Under the pieces are notes generated by a model. That model saw only the letters and a list, made by a program, of their open reading frames with translations. It ran no database searches and was not told where the DNA came from. Below, piece after piece: positions 32,374-41,449 of a DNA stretch of 48,408 nt. The position numbers were made by a program, and so were the translations under genes. Source of the stretch: a virus; the IMG/VR virus record IMGVR_UViG_3300018080_000036, positions 1 to 48,408 of that record, one strand, 5' to 3'. Within the stretch, counting starts at the first letter, position 1, and each line of letters begins with the position of its first letter.

Positions 32374-33699
32374 TTAGTTAATATTGTCTTTACCAACGCC
32401 GTGTAAGACTCTCCACTGATTAGGAAAGTGCCACTTCCAGCCACCCTCTGTCATATAACCATCTAATACACCATCCTGACCAGGTACCTGCATATTGGTC
32501 TGGAATTTAGTATCTCTATTAACACCATTACCAGACTTGGGACAGAACTTAGCATTTTTTGGATGTCCTATGACAAGCATATTAGTCCAGGTAGATTCAC
32601 GAGAAAACAATGGACAGGTTTTTAAGAATAGACTACCCTGAGGTAGGATCCACTCTACTACTCTAAGTCCATAAGACTTCTCACCAACCTTTAACTGAAT
32701 ACTTCCATAAATCTCAGCCAAATCCTGTATACCCTGCAAAGCACCATCACCACACCAACCTACAGCTTCACCTGACAGATAACGAAAGACTGCCGCAAGT
32801 TCGGTGTTTAAAAAGGTCTTACCAGCCTGCAACCAAGTTTGTCCTGAATAAGCTGTAGCAGTGGTAGTCTCATAATTGAGAACCGCACTAGGATTATTCT
32901 CCCTCATAAATGGAAGCAAACCTTGAGTAATATATTTAGGCTTGTTGTTCAATCCAGTGGTAACTCGTTTTTCATGGAACCAGCCACTCAGTTCAATATC
33001 CATACTATGTCTCTCAACACATCTACGCTTGTCCTGTTTATAAGGATCTCCTGTTCTTAGTATTTCAGCTTGAGCTGAACCAGAAAGGGCGAATGTATTA
33101 CGGAATATCTCTGGATGATTACTATAAGCAGTAGGTTTATAACCCATAGGTATTGGAGCATCACTGAACTCTGGATAGGCCGAACCTAGTTTAATGATAT
33201 AATCAACTGTAGCAAGATTGTAATCTTCTACATCATCACCAGCATTATCATCATCTTCATTAAGCTCAACAGCTAAACAAGAGCTAGCTCCATTTATAAT
33301 AACGTCAGTTACAGAACCAGTCACATCGACTGCTAACCAAGAGGCATCCCTTAATAAGACTATATCACCAGGGACAAATTCTTTAGCTAAAGCAGCAGAT
33401 ACCTTTACGTAAACTACTTTACCAGTTATACCAACAGTGCTCTGATGTGTAGCATATACATAAGCGGTGGTTAGGGCGGAGTCTATATACACACTAGCTG
33501 CACCAGCTCTAGTAGGTAAAGATTCCGTCCACCAATTGTAAGTATGACTAGAAACAGTATCTTTACCGAACATACTCTGCATAGCATATAGTGGAGCCAT
33601 ACCATTAGGGTATTCATAGAGTACATATTCAGCCCAATCTTGTGGAGCCTCGTTAGTAGCCCAATCTCCAGTACCACGCATATTTAAAAACGCTGACAT
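32374..33699 (-). CDS. Major capsid protein (SU10/DUF5309-like)
   Basis: The 441-aa protein shows HK97-type features: an N-terminal helical arm, a central insertion rich in beta strands (residues 80-150) and a long conserved-looking C-terminal domain. The C-terminal domain has GYKPTAYSNHPEIFRNTFAL followed by SAQAEILRTGDPY, as in DUF5309/SU10-type capsids (N-x-T/F-x-I then an S/T-rich segment). Position downstream of scaffold and the clear AGGAG support it. The gene has its own 3' hairpin, as abundant capsid mRNAs often do. Confidence 0.8.
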   Translation of the reverse strand: MSAFLNMRGTGDWATNEAPQDWAEYVLYEYPNGMAPLYAMQSMFGKDTVSSHTYNWWTESLPTRAGAASVYIDSALTTAYVYATHQSTVGITGKVVYVKVSAALAKEFVPGDIVLLRDASWLAVDVTGSVTDVIINGASSCLAVELNEDDDNAGDDVEDYNLATVDYIIKLGSAYPEFSDAPIPMGYKPTAYSNHPEIFRNTFALSGSAQAEILRTGDPYKQDKRRCVERHSMDIELSGWFHEKRVTTGLNNKPKYITQGLLPFMRENNPSAVLNYETTTATAYSGQTWLQAGKTFLNTELAAVFRYLSGEAVGWCGDGALQGIQDLAEIYGSIQLKVGEKSYGLRVVEWILPQGSLFLKTCPLFSRESTWTNMLVIGHPKNAKFCPKSGNGVNRDTKFQTNMQVPGQDGVLDGYMTEGGWKWHFPNQWRVLHGVGKDNIN

Positions 33700-33715
33700 T
33701 TAAAGATCTCCTATA

Positions 33716-34699
33716 TTAAGTGGTAGGTGTTGTGGCTATACCACTAGCAGCAGCTGTAGCAGGGCCAATAACATGAACACCAGTTACATCACCAGCATCA
33801 AGCTCAGCTATACCAACTAAACTTGGCTCGATGAAGATATTATCGTGGGTAGCACCAACCTGGGTATCAAATAACTCAGTCAAAGTATTACCATGATTAG
33901 TCCAAAAATTATAAAATAGACATTTATTCCAGATATTAAAATCAGCCATAGCATCAGCCGCTAGTTCCTTGAGTAGAACGTGAGCTTGAGTCTCTGACCA
34001 ATTAATAACTCTACACTCATTAAACTCGTTTCTATGGGCACTATTATCAAAAAGTATTTGAGCTTGATTAGTGCCAGCTCCAGTACGTTTAATGGTAGTT
34101 AATCCAATAGTACATTTATCAAAGAGGCATTCCTCAGCAGCATCTAACTTCAAGGAATAAGACGATACTCCAGCGGAGGCTGTTGCATGTCCCATGCCAG
34201 CTATATGAACGTTACGGAATACATTACGTCCACCAGTTACTTCAACACAACCACAAGCTGCTGTAGCACTTCCTTGAAATAGTAATAGATTCTGAAATAA
34301 ACAACCACTAGCTGTCACCTTTAGCAAAGAATAAGTGCTAGTAGAGTTTCCACTATTAAATATTCTAGCTCTATTGGCAACAGGGTTTCCAGCGCTAATA
34401 CCTATACAATGTGTATAACTCTTAGCCCAGACTAACTGATCTACGATAACAGCACCTGAGTTATCTCCAACTATAACAAGGCACTCGTTTTTGTTTGCTG
34501 TCAGTCTACCATAACCCTCTGCTGGAGTAGCTACAGCCTCGGCTAGACTTAAGCCAGTATTACTATCAGAACCATTAGCTGGATCAACCCAAATAAGTTT
34601 GCTAAATCCAAAAGGGGCGGCATCAATACCAAAAGTAAATTCGACAGGCCTGCCTGGTACAGCATTTATACCTAGTTTCATTAGGTCACCTATAATCAC
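33716..34699 (-). CDS. Capsid-adjacent beta-helix protein (decoration or head-fibre candidate)
   Basis: The 327-aa protein contains WVDPANGSDSNTGLS, the typical opening of pectate-lyase-like right-handed beta-helices, then Asn/Ser/Ala-rich repeats (residues 90-300). It has no signal sequence, unlike the three large late beta-helix proteins. The start is the GTG at 34699, five bases after AAAGGAGGT. It lies between a small structural protein and the major capsid gene, so it may decorate the head. Beta-helix proteins in this position are unusual. Confidence 0.66.
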   Translation of the reverse strand: MIIGDLMKLGINAVPGRPVEFTFGIDAAPFGFSKLIWVDPANGSDSNTGLSLAEAVATPAEGYGRLTANKNECLVIVGDNSGAVIVDQLVWAKSYTHCIGISAGNPVANRARIFNSGNSTSTYSLLKVTASGCLFQNLLLFQGSATAACGCVEVTGGRNVFRNVHIAGMGHATASAGVSSYSLKLDAAEECLFDKCTIGLTTIKRTGAGTNQAQILFDNSAHRNEFNECRVINWSETQAHVLLKELAADAMADFNIWNKCLFYNFWTNHGNTLTELFDTQVGATHDNIFIEPSLVGIAELDAGDVTGVHVIGPATAAASGIATTPTT

Positions 34700-34713
34700 A
34701 ACAGACCTCCTTT

Positions 34714-35091
34714 CTAGGTATATCTATCTTCAACTTCAACTATACGCTCACCAGAGCGCATAAATACCGCCATATCATTATCAGCATTTATAGCTTTATC
34801 TGTCCAATCAGGACTATCATCAAAGCTAGCGCCAAGCGATGTCCTTACAGTAATACCACCGGCAACATCCTTACCAATGATGGTATAAGCTTTGCCTTTA
34901 AGCATCTTCGATATTGGAGGTAAATTGACTAAAGCAGTGGCTGTATCAGTACCATCAGATAAGGTAATAACCACAGTAGTTTGATGAGGAGAAACATCGA
35001 TCTCCTGATCAGTGTCTGTGCTAGTATCGGTGTAAAAGTACAGATTATTGGGCCACGCTTTATCTTCCTCAGTTAAAAAAGGATGGGGCAT
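34714..35091 (-). CDS. Small structural protein (125 aa), head decoration candidate
   Basis: It is Thr/Asp-rich and beta-predicted (TTVVITLSDGTDTATALVNLPP; YTIIGKDVAGGITVRT), a composition like small capsid decoration or stabiliser proteins. It begins MPHPFLTEEDKAWP after AAAGGAG and lies between the scaffold and the beta-helix gene. I see no family match. Confidence 0.58.
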   Translation of the reverse strand: MPHPFLTEEDKAWPNNLYFYTDTSTDTDQEIDVSPHQTTVVITLSDGTDTATALVNLPPISKMLKGKAYTIIGKDVAGGITVRTSLGASFDDSPDWTDKAINADNDMAVFMRSGERIVEVEDRYT

Positions 35092-35105
35092 TTTATACTC
35101 CTTTA

Positions 35106-35954
35106 TTATTCCATTAAGTCCAATATTTCCTTCTGAGTATTACTCAGATCATTTTTGTTAACTGTTTTAGTTTCACCAGCCCTTCCTCTCGGAGAGGGTG
35201 CAAAGTTGCTATTTTTTTCTATCTTCTTTCCAGTAAGAGCTTCTACAGCCCTTCGAACCTCCTTTCCAGTCTCAGCTAAAACTTGATCTGGAGTCCAATC
35301 CGGATGAACTCCTTGTACTTTAGTCGCTTGAATCTTTACTACATTTGAAATAGGAATTAAATCCTTATTATCTTTCCAAAAGTCTCTAGCAGCTGTATAA
35401 GTTGACACAGTTCTATTTACGTTCTTAGACACTCCCTGTAATAAGCCATCCATCTGAGACTTTACATCAGCCTGTATATCAGCTCTAGCTCTATCATAAA
35501 CTTCCTTAGCTACACCCTTAAGAACATTAACAAAAGCCTCTCTACTTTGATTAGCCTCCACGAAATCTTCCTCAGTTATAGAAAAGTTAAACTCTGTGAC
35601 CTTATCCTTAGGCTCTTCTTTTTTAGGTTCTTCTTTCTTAGACTCTTCTTTTTCAATCTCCTCTTTCACAGGCTCTACTGGAGCACCACCAAAAAGATTA
35701 TTAAGTTCCTTGAAGATGTCAGGCTCTTCTTTATCTTTAGGTTCTTCCCTTTTACCCTCTACCTCTTTAGGCTTTTCCTCTTTAGGTTTTTCTTCTTTTA
35801 TTGCTTCTTTGTCTTTAGGTTCTGGTTCTTTAACCTTATCATCTTTAACCTCCTTCAAGCCATCATCAAGCATTGATGCTACATCCTCAGCTATTGAAGT
35901 ACCACTATTAGAACCATCTTCAGGTGCATAAAAAATTTGTTCAGTCTTAAACAT
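35106..35954 (-). CDS. Scaffolding protein
   Basis: The 282-aa protein has a Lys/Glu/Pro-rich low-complexity segment from about residue 25 to 115 (EEKPKEEKPKEVEGK type) and a helical second half with coiled-coil spacing. It ends in a Lys/Arg-rich C-terminus (GRAGETKTVNKNDL), the part that would contact the capsid. Size, charge and position between the portal and capsid genes fit an assembly scaffold. GAGGAG lies seven bases before the ATG at 35954; the in-frame ATG at 35969 overlaps that site and is not used. Confidence 0.75.
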   Translation of the reverse strand: MFKTEQIFYAPEDGSNSGTSIAEDVASMLDDGLKEVKDDKVKEPEPKDKEAIKEEKPKEEKPKEVEGKREEPKDKEEPDIFKELNNLFGGAPVEPVKEEIEKEESKKEEPKKEEPKDKVTEFNFSITEEDFVEANQSREAFVNVLKGVAKEVYDRARADIQADVKSQMDGLLQGVSKNVNRTVSTYTAARDFWKDNKDLIPISNVVKIQATKVQGVHPDWTPDQVLAETGKEVRRAVEALTGKKIEKNSNFAPSPRGRAGETKTVNKNDLSNTQKEILDLME

Positions 35955-36246
35955 TTTTGTTCTCCTCATTTTGTGCTATTAATATTTCTCTTCTTACTTT
36001 AATTAAATTAAGTAACCACCTCATATTACTCAGTTCCCCCCTTATAAACATAGTCTGTTCATTCGACATTGGCTCTAAAGAACCTTTACTATCTTCATAA
36101 AAACCAGACTCTAGCTCCATTCTCTGGGTAGCTTGTCTAATTAATAATTCATTAACTATAGCCTTCCATACAGGCTCCTCTTCAAAACTATTTAAACTTT
36201 CTAGTTCAACCGCATCCAACCTTAAAGTATCATCCTGCACTAACAT
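35947..36246 (-). CDS. Small helical protein between portal and scaffold (99 aa)
   Basis: It is an acidic, helical protein (VWKAIVNELLIRQATQRMELE; WLLNLIKVRREILIAQ). AGGAGG five bases before the ATG lies within the end of the portal gene (17-base overlap), and its stop overlaps the scaffold start by eight bases. It is probably a head-assembly accessory. No family named. Confidence 0.65.
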   Translation of the reverse strand: MLVQDDTLRLDAVELESLNSFEEEPVWKAIVNELLIRQATQRMELESGFYEDSKGSLEPMSNEQTMFIRGELSNMRWLLNLIKVRREILIAQNEENKNV

Positions 36247-38197
36247 CCTGTCCTCCTAACTCAGCTAAAGATACCAAATTGCCTTTACTTACCTGGTTAT
36301 TAATTTCCTGATCACCAGCTACTCTAGATGTTATATTATTACTTACCTTCCTAAAATCAGAAGCATTATGTGCACCCATCAATCTAGCTATATGTAACCA
36401 TATTCTTGTAAAGTTTAACTCTTTAAACACCTCCGGAGACTTACTCGCAATAGTAAGTAAACTTGTCCAAGTATCCGCATATTCACCAGATGGTATAGTT
36501 CCATCCTGAATAACTACATCATAATCTACATCTAAGTTATCCAAGGAAACATAAGCACTGGTATTGCCTAATCTATCAACAGATATTTCTCTAGCTACAT
36601 CAGAATATTCGGCAGACAACTCAGCTGCATAATCACCAAGTATCTTTACCCTTTGCTCTCCCTCCATAAACTGTAAGGTATTAGAGGCCATTTGATAGGC
36701 TATACTATAATTAGCCTGCATAGCGGCTATCTTAGCATCCTTCTCATGCCTTCCTAATAGGGCAGACATAGTACCTCTAGCCTCGGCTGAGGAAACTCTC
36801 TCACCCCGTCTATTTTGTATACCTCTAGCTTGATCACTAGTACCCATAGAGCTATCCGCCATACCTCTAAGAAAGCCAATATCAGATATATTATTTTGTG
36901 TAATGTCCTTAATATCCAATTGTTTAACTGCCTGATCCATCATAGACCTACCCCAAGCCTGTGGTCTAAGCCTAGCTAACAACCCAGCTCTAGAGTCCAT
37001 AAAGTCATTTATATTAATTAAACTAGGATCAATTAATAGCATATTATTAACAGTCTTCCTAATTGCTGATACATGAGTACCCCACAACCAGTCCATACCG
37101 TGTTGAATAGGATACTCAATTTCAAGAATAGACGGATTTATCAGAGAATGTCCATCATTTCTTATAGAACATACAGCTATAGGAATACCTCCATGATCAA
37201 GCTCCACTGGATTAGCCGCTATAATCAAACTGTCAGCAGCTAAAGCAAATCTCCATAACTCTGGGGTAGTAGACCTACCTAAGCCAAGATCCTTCGGAAT
37301 TATTGTACAGTAGCACCAGATAACATCTATAGGCTTACTAGCCATAAAGGAGGCTGGTCTATTATCAGGATTAACATTAGTCTTAGCATATCTACCAGAT
37401 TCCACATTTGAATTATAGTATTGAGATTTCCCATTAGATATTTTTTCTAAATATCTTATATTAAAGAAGCTAGAATCCAAAGACTCTAGATTAAATAACC
37501 TACTATAATTCCTTCTATCAACCCAGGCAAAATATTCCATATCCTCCGTATTCCAGATAGGTACATGAATATCTGGATAACTATTATATGGATCAAGATT
37601 CCTTAATCTATTACCCTGATATTTAACAACTTCTTTTCTAATACCATTTCTAGTCTTAGTACCTAATGTCTTCTCAAAGTTTACAGCTACCGCTCCAAAT
37701 GAATAGGTAATATCATCACTCCACATAGTATGTAGATTAAGGCCCATTCTAGCTTTAACAACCTGCTGCTGTATTAAAGACTCCAGTAGTATAACCCCTA
37801 ACGTATCATTTGGGTCTCCACTAGGCTCATATCTAAATATAGGCTGTCTTAAAAAGGCGGAGGCATTATAGGTCAATAAAACCTCCTTAGTAGCATAACT
37901 TTGAGGAATTACTATAGTCAAAGGTTTCTCAGGATTACTTTCCTTTAACTGTTGTTCATAAGTAGATAAATCTATAAATCCATTAACCTTCTTATCTAAC
38001 TCAGCCCAATTACCATATCTTCTCTGCATTACATTGTGAGATTCTCTAACACACTCTAAGATATGCTTAACAATTGCTCTATGGGCGTCCTTATTAGGGT
38101 TTAAGCTTAAACCCTTTGGATATTTATTAGCATAATAATAATCAAAATTCTTACCTACAAATCTATCCTGCTGCTTATATTCTCCAAGTATAGACAC
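36230..38197 (-). CDS. Portal protein
   Basis: The 655-aa protein has the size and order of podovirus portals. It has an N-terminal helical wing (residues 20-110), a beta-rich core that includes YSFGAVAVNFEKTLG and NRLRNLDPYNSYPD, a helix around PIQHGMDWLWGTHVSAIRKTVNNML (the stem/crown region), and a C-terminal segment with KAIAAMQANYSIAYQMAS-like helices. It follows a fibre-repeat protein gene and precedes the scaffold. The GTG start is preceded by AAGGAG. Two nearby residues of low-complexity composition (Ser-rich) are unremarkable. Confidence 0.85.
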   Translation of the reverse strand: MSILGEYKQQDRFVGKNFDYYYANKYPKGLSLNPNKDAHRAIVKHILECVRESHNVMQRRYGNWAELDKKVNGFIDLSTYEQQLKESNPEKPLTIVIPQSYATKEVLLTYNASAFLRQPIFRYEPSGDPNDTLGVILLESLIQQQVVKARMGLNLHTMWSDDITYSFGAVAVNFEKTLGTKTRNGIRKEVVKYQGNRLRNLDPYNSYPDIHVPIWNTEDMEYFAWVDRRNYSRLFNLESLDSSFFNIRYLEKISNGKSQYYNSNVESGRYAKTNVNPDNRPASFMASKPIDVIWCYCTIIPKDLGLGRSTTPELWRFALAADSLIIAANPVELDHGGIPIAVCSIRNDGHSLINPSILEIEYPIQHGMDWLWGTHVSAIRKTVNNMLLIDPSLININDFMDSRAGLLARLRPQAWGRSMMDQAVKQLDIKDITQNNISDIGFLRGMADSSMGTSDQARGIQNRRGERVSSAEARGTMSALLGRHEKDAKIAAMQANYSIAYQMASNTLQFMEGEQRVKILGDYAAELSAEYSDVAREISVDRLGNTSAYVSLDNLDVDYDVVIQDGTIPSGEYADTWTSLLTIASKSPEVFKELNFTRIWLHIARLMGAHNASDFRKVSNNITSRVAGDQEINNQVSKGNLVSLAELGGQDVSAG

Positions 38198-38212
38198 TAC
38201 TATCTCCTTATC

Positions 38213-38545
38213 TTAAGGGGTTACCCAGATTACATCATAATCACTATCTGATTGTTTAGTCAAAACCTGTCCAGTAAGCCCTCCAGAAGGAAGCTCATGT
38301 ATAGTCCTCCACTCTAAATCATAATCATCGTCAGAGGCTTTAACCAAAACCTGTCCAGTAGTACCACCAGCTGGAATATTATGAGCACCTCCCTCTAAAT
38401 CAACCAGTCTCACCAAATGATTATCACTACTAGGAGCTTTAGTAAATTCAGTATCTCCATCAAAACTCAAAGTGGGTGTTGGCGTAACCTCATCATCAAA
38501 AGTAAAGGCACCAAACCCAGGAAGTATTAAAGTCCTTATTGCCAT
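38213..38545 (-). CDS. Small fibre-repeat protein (GQVL repeat)
   Basis: The 110-aa protein contains two tandem repeats, PAGGTTGQVLVKASDDDYD and PSGGLTGQVLTKQSDSDYD, ending in a Trp. These are the typical repeat of phage fibre and head-fibre proteins. The ATG at 38545 overlaps the TerL stop (TAATG) after GGAGG; a TTG at 38560 in the same frame lies within that site. It may trimerise as a fibre base or connector. Confidence 0.72.
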   Translation of the reverse strand: MAIRTLILPGFGAFTFDDEVTPTPTLSFDGDTEFTKAPSSDNHLVRLVDLEGGAHNIPAGGTTGQVLVKASDDDYDLEWRTIHELPSGGLTGQVLTKQSDSDYDVIWVTP

Positions 38546-40140
38546 TATACAGACCTCCAAGACATATTAAGTATCGGCTCATTATCCAAATCAGCAAACT
38601 CTTCCTCTATCATTTCAGCTGTCTCTTCATCAAGAGAGCTACTAGAATTCATATACCTCAAACCTAATTCAAGCATCTGAGGAACATAACCCGCACAGTC
38701 AAGCACATCCCATCTTTTAGGTCTTGGGAAGGATAGCTCTTGAGCTTCCAACTCAGCACAGGCATTATAATTGTGATATATAAGTCCTTGCTGATACAAC
38801 GGAATAATCCCTCTCGCACGTCCGACTTTAGCATTATCTCCACTAAACTCTCCTTTACCTGATCTAGCTTCTAATTCTATAAAGTTTAAATAGGTCAGGT
38901 TATTCATAACCATATAGTTTCTAATTGGATAAGTTATATGTTCCTCTAATCCAGTAACCTCTACACCAAAGGATGTAGCTCCATACTGTTTACATAGATT
39001 AAACAACGTACTATATAATTCGTTCGGAGTTACCCTTTTACCAATAGCTAATCTAAAATATATAGACCTTCTTTCTACATCAACTGATACCACCAAAAAC
39101 CCAGATTCAGCTGATGACAGTTTCTTAGTCTTAGCTGGATCACATATTACGAAGGTTTCTAAATATCTAAGCCTACTCACAAAACCTAGATCATCTTCAT
39201 GATAGTATCTAAAGTTTCCTAGAAACTCATTATCCTCTCTAGAGGTAGCCTGACAACCAAGCTCTCTAGCCAACAAATCCATTTGCCCTCTTCGTCTATG
39301 AGCTTCTACCTCTTTATCTAATTCCTCTTGTGTTAAGAAGCCTTCATCTACAGTAACATACTTACCTTTATCATCAGTAGTATAAGCTGGTATACTTATA
39401 TTCTCCCAATCAGGATCATCCTTTAGATGTGTTATTAGAGCATCTTCATGTTTAACTGTGTCAATATATATTATCTTATAGTTACCAGTATATCTATTAA
39501 CAGTCTTCAACAATGCCCCAAAGAACCAATTCATTAACTTTTCTCTTTGACGTTCATTCTCTACCTCTTCATCATTTTCAAGGTCATCAATGATCCAAAG
39601 GTCTGGCCTATATCTTATCCACTTCAAACCTCTAACCTGCTGTCCAGCACCTCTAGGCAATACCAACGTTCTACCATTTGCGACCCAGGACTTTTTGGAA
39701 AAGGAGAACCTCTTCATTAACTCTTCACTTAACCCTTCCTGCCCAGCTGTTATAGACTTAAAACCTAAAGCATGTATACGCTCATTAGATAATAAATCTA
39801 ATTTAATATTCTCAGTATATAACTCAGCAGAAGAACTAGAGTTACTAAGATAACCTATAAATCTATTAGTTCCTAATATCACAGAATTCTTTACCTTAGC
39901 CTCACAGATAGTACTCTTACCAAAACCTCTAGCACCATCTATTACTATCTTCTTAGCTTCACAGTGATCTAGAGCATCAAATACTTTAAAGTGAAGTTTA
40001 GTAAAGGAAGCATAGAAGTCTTCTGGATATAGAAATTTACAGGCGTATGCTGTATCAACAGCACATCGTGCTAACACTTCCAGTCTATCATCATCGGTTA
40101 GTGTCTGCACATCATATTTATAAGGATCAAAGGTTAACAT
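38545..40140 (-). CDS. Large terminase subunit
   Basis: The 531-aa protein has Walker A GARGFGKST (69-77) and Walker B LWIIDDLE (181-188) in the ATPase half. The nuclease half has D334 (FVICDPAKT), E394 (FGVEVTGLEEH) and a C-terminal VLDCAGYVPQ, the three acidic positions of terminase nucleases. It packages DNA into the head together with the TerS-like protein at 3036. The size is usual for phage TerL. Its leader carries a very GC-rich hairpin (40161-40194). Its stop overlaps the start of the fibre-repeat gene. Confidence 0.92.
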   Translation of the reverse strand: MLTFDPYKYDVQTLTDDDRLEVLARCAVDTAYACKFLYPEDFYASFTKLHFKVFDALDHCEAKKIVIDGARGFGKSTICEAKVKNSVILGTNRFIGYLSNSSSSAELYTENIKLDLLSNERIHALGFKSITAGQEGLSEELMKRFSFSKKSWVANGRTLVLPRGAGQQVRGLKWIRYRPDLWIIDDLENDEEVENERQREKLMNWFFGALLKTVNRYTGNYKIIYIDTVKHEDALITHLKDDPDWENISIPAYTTDDKGKYVTVDEGFLTQEELDKEVEAHRRRGQMDLLARELGCQATSREDNEFLGNFRYYHEDDLGFVSRLRYLETFVICDPAKTKKLSSAESGFLVVSVDVERRSIYFRLAIGKRVTPNELYSTLFNLCKQYGATSFGVEVTGLEEHITYPIRNYMVMNNLTYLNFIELEARSGKGEFSGDNAKVGRARGIIPLYQQGLIYHNYNACAELEAQELSFPRPKRWDVLDCAGYVPQMLELGLRYMNSSSSLDEETAEMIEEEFADLDNEPILNMSWRSV

Positions 40141-40160
40141 AAACTTTCCTATTTAACCAA

Positions 40161-40194
40161 GGGTGGGCGACGACAATTAGAATACCGCCCACCC
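40161..40194 (-). other. GC-rich hairpin in the terL leader
   Basis: GGGTGGGCG (40161-40169) and CGCCCACCC (40186-40194) form a perfect, GC-rich 9-bp stem with a 16-nt loop, 20 bases upstream of the terL start. No T-run follows. In an AT-rich genome this is exceptional. An attenuator, an mRNA processing site or a packaging (pac/cos) site are all possible. Confidence 0.7.
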
Positions 40195-40213
40195 ATTGAG
40201 GAGGACTAGACTT

Positions 40214-40489
40214 TTAAGCTAATATCGAATCCATAGCCTCCAAAACCTCTTTAAGTAGCTTATCATCATAGGGTGTATCGGTCTTAGTTACCAAAGTACC
40301 AAGTTCTTCCTGATATTCTCTAATGACTAACCCAACCACTCTAACTATCTTCTTTAAATCGGCATCTTGCGAATTGTAGGCAGCTAGTATCAAATCAGAT
40401 ACATAGCCAAACAATAGAGAAATTATAGGACTCGAAATAGCGGAAGCTACTACTACAAGTTTGTTAGTTAATGATTTAACATCTGCCAT
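40214..40489 (-). CDS. Unknown 91-aa protein with N-terminal hydrophobic segment
   Basis: Residues 9-36 are hydrophobic (KLVVVASAISSPIISLLFGYVSDLILAAY) and could span the membrane once or twice. The rest is charged and helical. GAGGAG precedes the ATG. It lies between the lysis genes and terL, so a second holin or lysis accessory is possible. Confidence 0.6.
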   Translation of the reverse strand: MADVKSLTNKLVVVASAISSPIISLLFGYVSDLILAAYNSQDADLKKIVRVVGLVIREYQEELGTLVTKTDTPYDDKLLKEVLEAMDSILA

Positions 40490-40492
40490 AGC

Positions 40493-40597
40493 TTACTCCT
40501 CTTTTTTATTCTTAGATTTCAGTTTACTATAAAGTGTCTTAACACCTTTTGTTGCTAACTTAACTAAGTCATCCAAGTAATTAGTTATTAGATACAT
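40493..40597 (-). CDS. Possible 34-aa basic peptide
   Basis: An ATG inside the end of the 113-aa lysis gene opens a 35-codon frame (MYLITNYLDDLVKLATKGVK, then a Lys-rich end) that stops just before the next ribosome site. The only ribosome site is weak (AGGGAAAAG). The amphipathic helix and its place in the lysis cluster are the reasons to keep it. Confidence 0.35.
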   Translation of the reverse strand: MYLITNYLDDLVKLATKGVKTLYSKLKSKNKKEE

Positions 40598-40922
40598 TAC
40601 TACTTTTCCCTGTAGACTCATCATACTCTCCATTTCTCTTACGTGTTGCTTTTTCTATATAGGCTATAGAGGTTTTTATCTCAGTTAAAGTCACCTTTAT
40701 CTCTGATATTTCTTTATCTCTATTTCTAGTGTGTTCAGCTTCCTCTTTAACATGATCATCCCTCCAAGTAAACAGCTTACCTATATCGCACTCGACCTGA
40801 GTCATTCTATAACCTACACTAATTGGAGATGGCTTGAATACACCAGTTTCTTTAATTATATAATATAGAACAATGACAATCAATACTACTGTATTCCAAT
40901 TTACTCCCTTAAACCATTCCAC
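40581..40922 (-). CDS. Membrane-anchored coiled-coil lysis protein (holin/spanin-type)
   Basis: The 113-aa protein starts with a membrane segment (residues 10-25, TVVLIVIVLYYII) and continues as a charged coiled coil (EISEIKVTLTEIKTSIAYIEKATRK) with a polar tail. This is the layout of hemolysin XhlA-type and inner-membrane spanin proteins. The start is the GTG at 40922, eight bases after AAAGGAG and 14 bases inside the lysin gene. Position next to the lysin supports a lysis role. Confidence 0.66.
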   Translation of the reverse strand: MEWFKGVNWNTVVLIVIVLYYIIKETGVFKPSPISVGYRMTQVECDIGKLFTWRDDHVKEEAEHTRNRDKEISEIKVTLTEIKTSIAYIEKATRKRNGEYDESTGKSSNVSNN

Positions 40923-41436
40923 AGCCTACTCCTTTCGGACCATTAGGTAAAAAGTTTTTCATATCTCCAATTGCTATAAAATTAGACTCTATATGTTTTG
41001 GTCCTGGCCACCTATAACCAAGTACTGAAGCTCTATCATAGTCCTTAACACATACCTCATTTCCCTGATTACCTCCTAGTGTATATACTACCTCATCCTC
41101 TAACTTAACTAAAAACCCAACATGACCCTGCCAAGCTAACTTACCTCTCTTTAATACCACAATAGATCCTATAGCCGGCTTGGAGTCTACTCCCCACTTT
41201 AGCCAACTTCTAGCATTGGGCTTATCTGTGCCCCTAAAGCCAGCCTCCTCCATTACATAGTTTACAAAGGCAGAGCACCAAGGTATTTCATCAGTAAGAC
41301 TAAGGCTACCAAATATCTTTCTAGGAACACTTTTAAGGAATTCTATAACCTTACTATTATGTCTTCTTCCAGGTATCTCCTTAACCCCAATATACTTTTT
41401 AGCAATACTTAACCAAGTTGGCTCATAGTCTAACAC
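40909..41436 (-). CDS. CHAP/NlpC-type endolysin (TIGR02594-like)
   Basis: The 175-aa protein matches the TIGR02594/CHAP group. Key features are PWCSAFVNYVMEEAG with catalytic C54, GHVGFLV with H105 and GGNQGNEV with N123. These cysteine-histidine hydrolases cut peptidoglycan peptide bonds. It has no signal sequence, so it depends on a holin. The start is a GTG six bases after AGGAG; palindromic copy 7 ends 13 bases upstream. A binding domain is absent; the C-terminal 30 residues are unassigned. Confidence 0.85.
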   Translation of the reverse strand: MLDYEPTWLSIAKKYIGVKEIPGRRHNSKVIEFLKSVPRKIFGSLSLTDEIPWCSAFVNYVMEEAGFRGTDKPNARSWLKWGVDSKPAIGSIVVLKRGKLAWQGHVGFLVKLEDEVVYTLGGNQGNEVCVKDYDRASVLGYRWPGPKHIESNFIAIGDMKNFLPNGPKGVGCGMV

Positions 41437-41449
41437 AACAATCTCCTAT

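Noticed and set aside
35547-35931. Two + strand frames opposite the scaffold gene
   Set aside because: Their Phe/Leu- or Ser-rich composition is the mirror of the Lys/Glu-rich scaffold repeats; no start signal.
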